Assembly (NCBI RefSeq): GCF_000770585.1
Contig: NZ_JNCF01000024.1
Coordinates: forward strand, 1-37,804
DNA: 37,804 nucleotides
Source of the DNA: Legionella norrlandica
GTDB taxonomy: Bacteria > Pseudomonadota > Gammaproteobacteria > Legionellales > Legionellaceae
Direction: 5' to 3'
Position 1 is the first letter of the stretch. Each line of letters begins with the position of its first letter. Below the pieces are notes generated by a model. The model was given only the letters and a program-made list of their open reading frames with translations, was not told where the DNA came from and did no database searches. Shown here one piece after another: positions 34,554 through 37,804 of the stretch. A program made the position numbers and the translations under genes.

Positions 34554-35429
34554 TTAGCACCTCGTAATGGTAATTTTTTCTTGAGAGCTTCCACTTCCGA
34601 TAACCAATATTGCCCTATCAAAAACGCTATCGACGATGTAACGACAACCTTGCAGACGATAATTCACCATGACGGACTCTGATTTTTGAAACAAACCACG
34701 GCTTCTTAAAACCAATAAAACAGGGGCTTCACTTTGTGCCATCGTTTTCGGCATCTCAATAATGGTCTTAACGCCATTGTTGTAAACCCGAAGCGGCTTA
34801 AATCGTGCATGGCCCTGAATTCGGTAGTTGAAATTCAGGTTGCCAAGGTATTCGTTGGTTTCTGGTAACGTATCCATTTTTCTTCTTTCGGCCTGAACAT
34901 TTTGAATGAACTGCCACTTTGCTTTTGCTTCATCGGGATAAATGAAAGATACGTAAGGCATAAACTCAGTGCGGTCGGACTTTAACCTGAAATGATAAGT
35001 TCTTCTGTCTGTAGTTACGACCAAAGAGGAATCAAGTCCAACATCTTTAGGCTTGATCAATAAGTGGATTTGTTGCGCAGCTCCTGAACCCGTAATGGAT
35101 GGCTCAACAATGAAGCGTGGATCACCAACATTCATATCGTTAAACTGCTCACCTGCCTGCAAAGCAATATCACAAACCTGCAAGGGAGCGCATACTACCC
35201 TGATTTGCCCTGAGCCATAAACAAAACTGACTGATCCATCCGAGGATGGAAATGGTTTGCTGGTTTTGTCTCCCTTTTGCCAACGCTCTGCAATATCTAA
35301 AGCCTGCTTTTCCTGATTTGACAGTTTTGGATCGTTTTCGGAAAAATAACGAGTGGCCAGCTCATTATTATCCAGGGCAAAACCTGTCAATGGCATCAAT
35401 AAACAAAAAGTGAGCATTATTTTTTTCAT
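34554..35429 (-). CDS. trbG: TrbG/VirB9-like outer-membrane core protein
   Basis: The 291-residue exported protein has a signal peptide (MKKIMLTFCLLMPLTGFA) and two VirB9/CagX regions. The N-terminal one has GSGQIRVVCAPLQVCDIALQAGE and VGDPRFIVEPSITGSG, then IHLLIKPKDVGLDSSLVVTTDRRTYHF. The C-terminal beta-rich one has FKPLRVYNNGVKTIIEMP and VNYRLQGCRYIVDSVFDRAILVIGSG (short core CRYIVDSVFDRAIL). With TrbH and TrbI it forms the outer-membrane core complex. The start overlaps trbF by 4 bp. Confidence 0.95.
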   Translation of the reverse strand: MKKIMLTFCLLMPLTGFALDNNELATRYFSENDPKLSNQEKQALDIAERWQKGDKTSKPFPSSDGSVSFVYGSGQIRVVCAPLQVCDIALQAGEQFNDMNVGDPRFIVEPSITGSGAAQQIHLLIKPKDVGLDSSLVVTTDRRTYHFRLKSDRTEFMPYVSFIYPDEAKAKWQFIQNVQAERRKMDTLPETNEYLGNLNFNYRIQGHARFKPLRVYNNGVKTIIEMPKTMAQSEAPVLLVLRSRGLFQKSESVMVNYRLQGCRYIVDSVFDRAILVIGSGSSQEKITITRC

Positions 35430-36169
35430 CGCTGTTCTCCATGCTTTAATTCATAGGACCAGTTAAAATCACGGATAAAAATTAAGTGTGGGTTTTTCAA
35501 AATAGACTCACTGGAGACATCATTAAGTTCGTTATCCTGATACATCGTGATCATGGCTTTCATCACATAGGGCTTTTCTTTAAGCGTTCCGTCACGATTT
35601 CTCACCGTCTCAACCCAATCAACCTGCCAGGTCTCATCAGACTCTTGTAGAACTGATCGAATCTCAATGCTGACGATTTCATGCGTCGCTCTTTCAAAGG
35701 GATTAGACTGCTGTTTATTACTGTAAAATTCCTGAACTTTGGCTAGAGCCGCATCATTCTGATTTAAATAGGAATAAACTTGAAACACAGCCTTCTTTTG
35801 TAGTTCAACATCGCTACTTACCATGCGGATATTTTCAATAAAATGTGCAGCAGCCGCCCGATAATCATCAATATTGGCTTGTCCAACCCTATCCGCACGG
35901 GTGACTGACAAGGTATTGCCATTAGCGTCCTGCTGAAATACCAAAGGGATAAATTTGGACTGGCTGCCAATGGATATAAGCCCACCAACAGCGGCCAGTG
36001 CCAATAAAAGGCTGCTTAAGCCCACCAGTTGCCAAACCTGTACCGATTTCATAAGCCCTGCGGTATGAACATTCCAGGCGCGTCTGGCATTAAGAAAGGG
36101 ATTCTCCGTTAACGCTTCATTTTTCTTTTCAGGTCTTTTGGTATTAAGCCATTGTTTTATTTTTTTCAT
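35426..36169 (-). CDS. trbF: TrbF/VirB8-like inner-membrane protein
   Basis: The 247-residue bitopic protein has a short cytoplasmic start, one membrane helix (VWQLVGLSSLLLALAAVGGLISI, about 43-65) and a periplasmic NTF2-like VirB8 domain with RADRVGQANIDDYRAAAAHFIENIRMVS and WQVDWVETVRNRDG. TrbF nucleates channel assembly. ATG 36169 overlaps the trbE stop (ATGA) and has GGAG at a good distance; a longer open frame to 36229 would intrude into trbE and is not supported. Confidence 0.94.
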   Translation of the reverse strand: MKKIKQWLNTKRPEKKNEALTENPFLNARRAWNVHTAGLMKSVQVWQLVGLSSLLLALAAVGGLISIGSQSKFIPLVFQQDANGNTLSVTRADRVGQANIDDYRAAAAHFIENIRMVSSDVELQKKAVFQVYSYLNQNDAALAKVQEFYSNKQQSNPFERATHEIVSIEIRSVLQESDETWQVDWVETVRNRDGTLKEKPYVMKAMITMYQDNELNDVSSESILKNPHLIFIRDFNWSYELKHGEQR

Positions 36170-37804
36170 GCTGCTTCTCCGTACTGTTCCAATTGGATTC
36201 CTTTTTCCGTAAGCCACTGAGATACCCATCCATCACTGTACTTCAACTCAAGCTGTTTCATCCGAGCTATAGAATCGGGATCAGTAGCCCCTACAAAAGC
36301 CAAAGCCATAGAGCCTAATGCTAATTGATAAAGACGTTGTCCTTTTTCGCTGACATAGTAGTAATCACGCTTGGGTTGGGCTTGAGCTATGATGTCAATC
36401 TGACGTGGATTTAAGCCCATGCGTTCATAAATCACGCAGGTTTCAGGATCTCTTGCATATAGATTGGGTAAAAAGATTTTGGTGGCTGTGGATTCAACAA
36501 TGATGTCTAAAATGCCGGATTTTGCTGCATGGGAAAGATGTTGAGTTGCCATAAATACAGCGCAGTTTTTCTTGGCCATGGAATCAAGCCATTCAGCAAT
36601 CTTGTTTTTAAAGACAGGATGCGCGAGCATCAACCACGCTTCATCCAGTAAGATGAGCGTTGGGCGGCCATCCAGTGAGGTTTCAATGCGTCGAAACAGA
36701 TAGAGCAACACAGGCAGTGCAAATTTTTCGCCTAATCCCATTAAGTGCTCAATTTCAAAGGTCATAAACGAGGACAGACCTAAACCATCACATTCAGCAT
36801 CCAATAAATGCCCCATCAATCCATCGATGGTGTATTGCTTTAGGGTTTCACGAATGTGTTCGTCCTGAATGGTCATGACAAATTCGGATAAGGTTTTAGA
36901 GCCACTTTGATGCATGCTGATAATGGCATAGCCGATTTCATTACGCTGTGCTGGGGTGGTATCCAAACCATTTAATGCCAGTATTGTATCAATCCACTCC
37001 ATAGCCCAAGCCCTGTCTGCCTTGGACTCTAAAAACTGCAAGGGCGCAAAGGCAAGCTTTGAGTCTTTATCAGCAATGGTGTAATGCTCACCACCTGTCG
37101 CCTTGCAGGTTGGATACATGGATAGTCCTTTGTCAAATGAATAAATACGGGCATCTTTATACCGACGCCAAGACAATGCGAGTAAACCAAGGTGAGTTGA
37201 TTTACCAGACGCGTTGGACCAAACATAATGCCATGGCCTAAGTCTCTGACATGAAGATTCAGGCGAAACGGTGCATTACCACTGGTGACGCAATGCATCA
37301 GAGGTGGTGACAAGGGTGGGAACAGTGGGCACGGTGCTTTATTCTCACCTGTCCAGATGCTGGATGTTGGCAATAAGTCCGCCAGATTCATGGTGTTAAT
37401 CAATGGTCGTCTGATATTTTCAACGCCATGGCCTGGCAGGCTGCCCATAAAAGCATCCATGGTATTAATGGTTTCTACTCTGGCCGCAAAACCCAACGCA
37501 TTGATGTTCTTTTCAATAAACAGCGCTGCTTTTTCAACTTGTGCGCGATCTTCATCCATTAAAACAACAACCGAAGTGTAATAACCTTGCCCTACCATGC
37601 CAGAATTGGTTTCAGCAATGGCTGATTGCGCATCATTGACCATGCTAAGCGCATCTTCGTCGACAATGCCTGAATTGGTATTAAAAATCTGATCAAAAAA
37701 TCCTCTGACTTTTTGCTTCCATTTTTTACGGAATTTAGTGAAATGTGCGACAGCTTCATGCGCATCCATGAATATGAAGCGGGAGTTCCAGCGATATTCA
37801 ATGG
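36166..37804 (-). pseudogene. trbE: TrbE/VirB4-like transfer ATPase, frameshift at the Walker A motif; runs off right edge
   Basis: TrbE is the large ATPase that powers pilus and channel assembly. The first part is open to the right edge (EYRWNSRFIFMDAHEAVAHF) and reaches NLADLLPTSSIWTGENKAP, PPLSPPLMHCVTSG and LNLHVRDLGHGIMFGPT. There the frame breaks near 37210-37214. The next frame continues SGKSTHLGLLALSWRRYKDARIYSFDKG, then TLILLDEAWLMLAHP (Walker B) and FMATQHLSHAAKSG, to a stop at 36166. One missing base, for example ACCGCG becoming ACGCG, would rebuild GPTASGKS. The break lies in the ATP-binding loop itself, so if real it would abolish conjugation. Confidence 0.92.

Noticed and set aside
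1-37804. CRISPR array, rRNA genes, insertion sequences
   Set aside because: No regularly spaced repeats, rRNA-like stretches or transposase-like proteins were seen on either strand.

Overview
The window looks like a Legionella chromosome, probably L. pneumophila. It is AT-rich, has a Legionella-style succinate dehydrogenase cluster, and carries an integrative conjugative element (ICE) joined to a tRNA-Pro gene. As I recall, L. pneumophila Corby has a trb/tra island (Trb-1) at a tRNA-Pro gene, so the site fits. The species call is an inference from content, not from a search.

Core chromosome, 1-4922: sdhC-sdhD-sdhA-sdhB run on the minus strand, with sdhB leaving the window on the left. Then come an RDD-family membrane protein, a hypothetical gene with a broken frame, and tRNA-Pro(CGG). 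The 3' end of the tRNA faces the island and is the likely attachment site. A compact repeat (a perfect inverted repeat enclosing two AGGGTGCA copies) lies about 40 bp inside the junction. No integrase is visible; it is presumably at the other, unseen end.

Island left arm, about 4950-8210: a secreted gamma-glutamylcyclotransferase-like protein, an AlpA-type excisionase-like regulator, a small DUF4286-like protein coupled to an MFS transporter, and a divergent protein resembling the ligand-binding half of a LuxR regulator without its DNA-binding half.

Defence block, 8214-20972: six minus-strand genes with tiny gaps or overlaps. They are hsdM, hsdS and hsdR (type I restriction-modification), then a SIR2 protein, a HerA-type ATPase, and a 1139-residue protein combining two nuclease-like domains with an SF1 helicase. 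They follow traM with a 25-bp gap, so they can be read through from the oriT-proximal traKLM promoter.

Relaxosome and oriT, 20998-25147: traM-traL-traK point left and traJ-traI point right, around an RP4-type oriT. The nic site, a 19-bp imperfect inverted repeat and a phased AT-rich bend region can be read directly. The nic polarity puts traKLM and then the defence block in the leading region, so they would enter a recipient first. A second gene appears to be nested out of frame inside the 3' part of traI.

Transfer apparatus, 25170-37804: a membrane-anchored Glyoxalase_8-like protein, traC (ArdC-DUF5710-Toprim primase), a 53-residue ORF, traF, traG, and then trbL, K, J, I, H, G, F, E read in the direction opposite to traI. 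Together they encode a P-type (Trb) mating apparatus, the coupling protein and a pilin-processing peptidase. trbE leaves the window at the right edge.

Five genes (sdhB, sdhA, the 3924-4552 gene, traF, trbE) are broken by apparent deletions of one or two bases, nearly all in short homopolymer runs. The pattern looks more like sequencing error than decay and matters for any functional reading.
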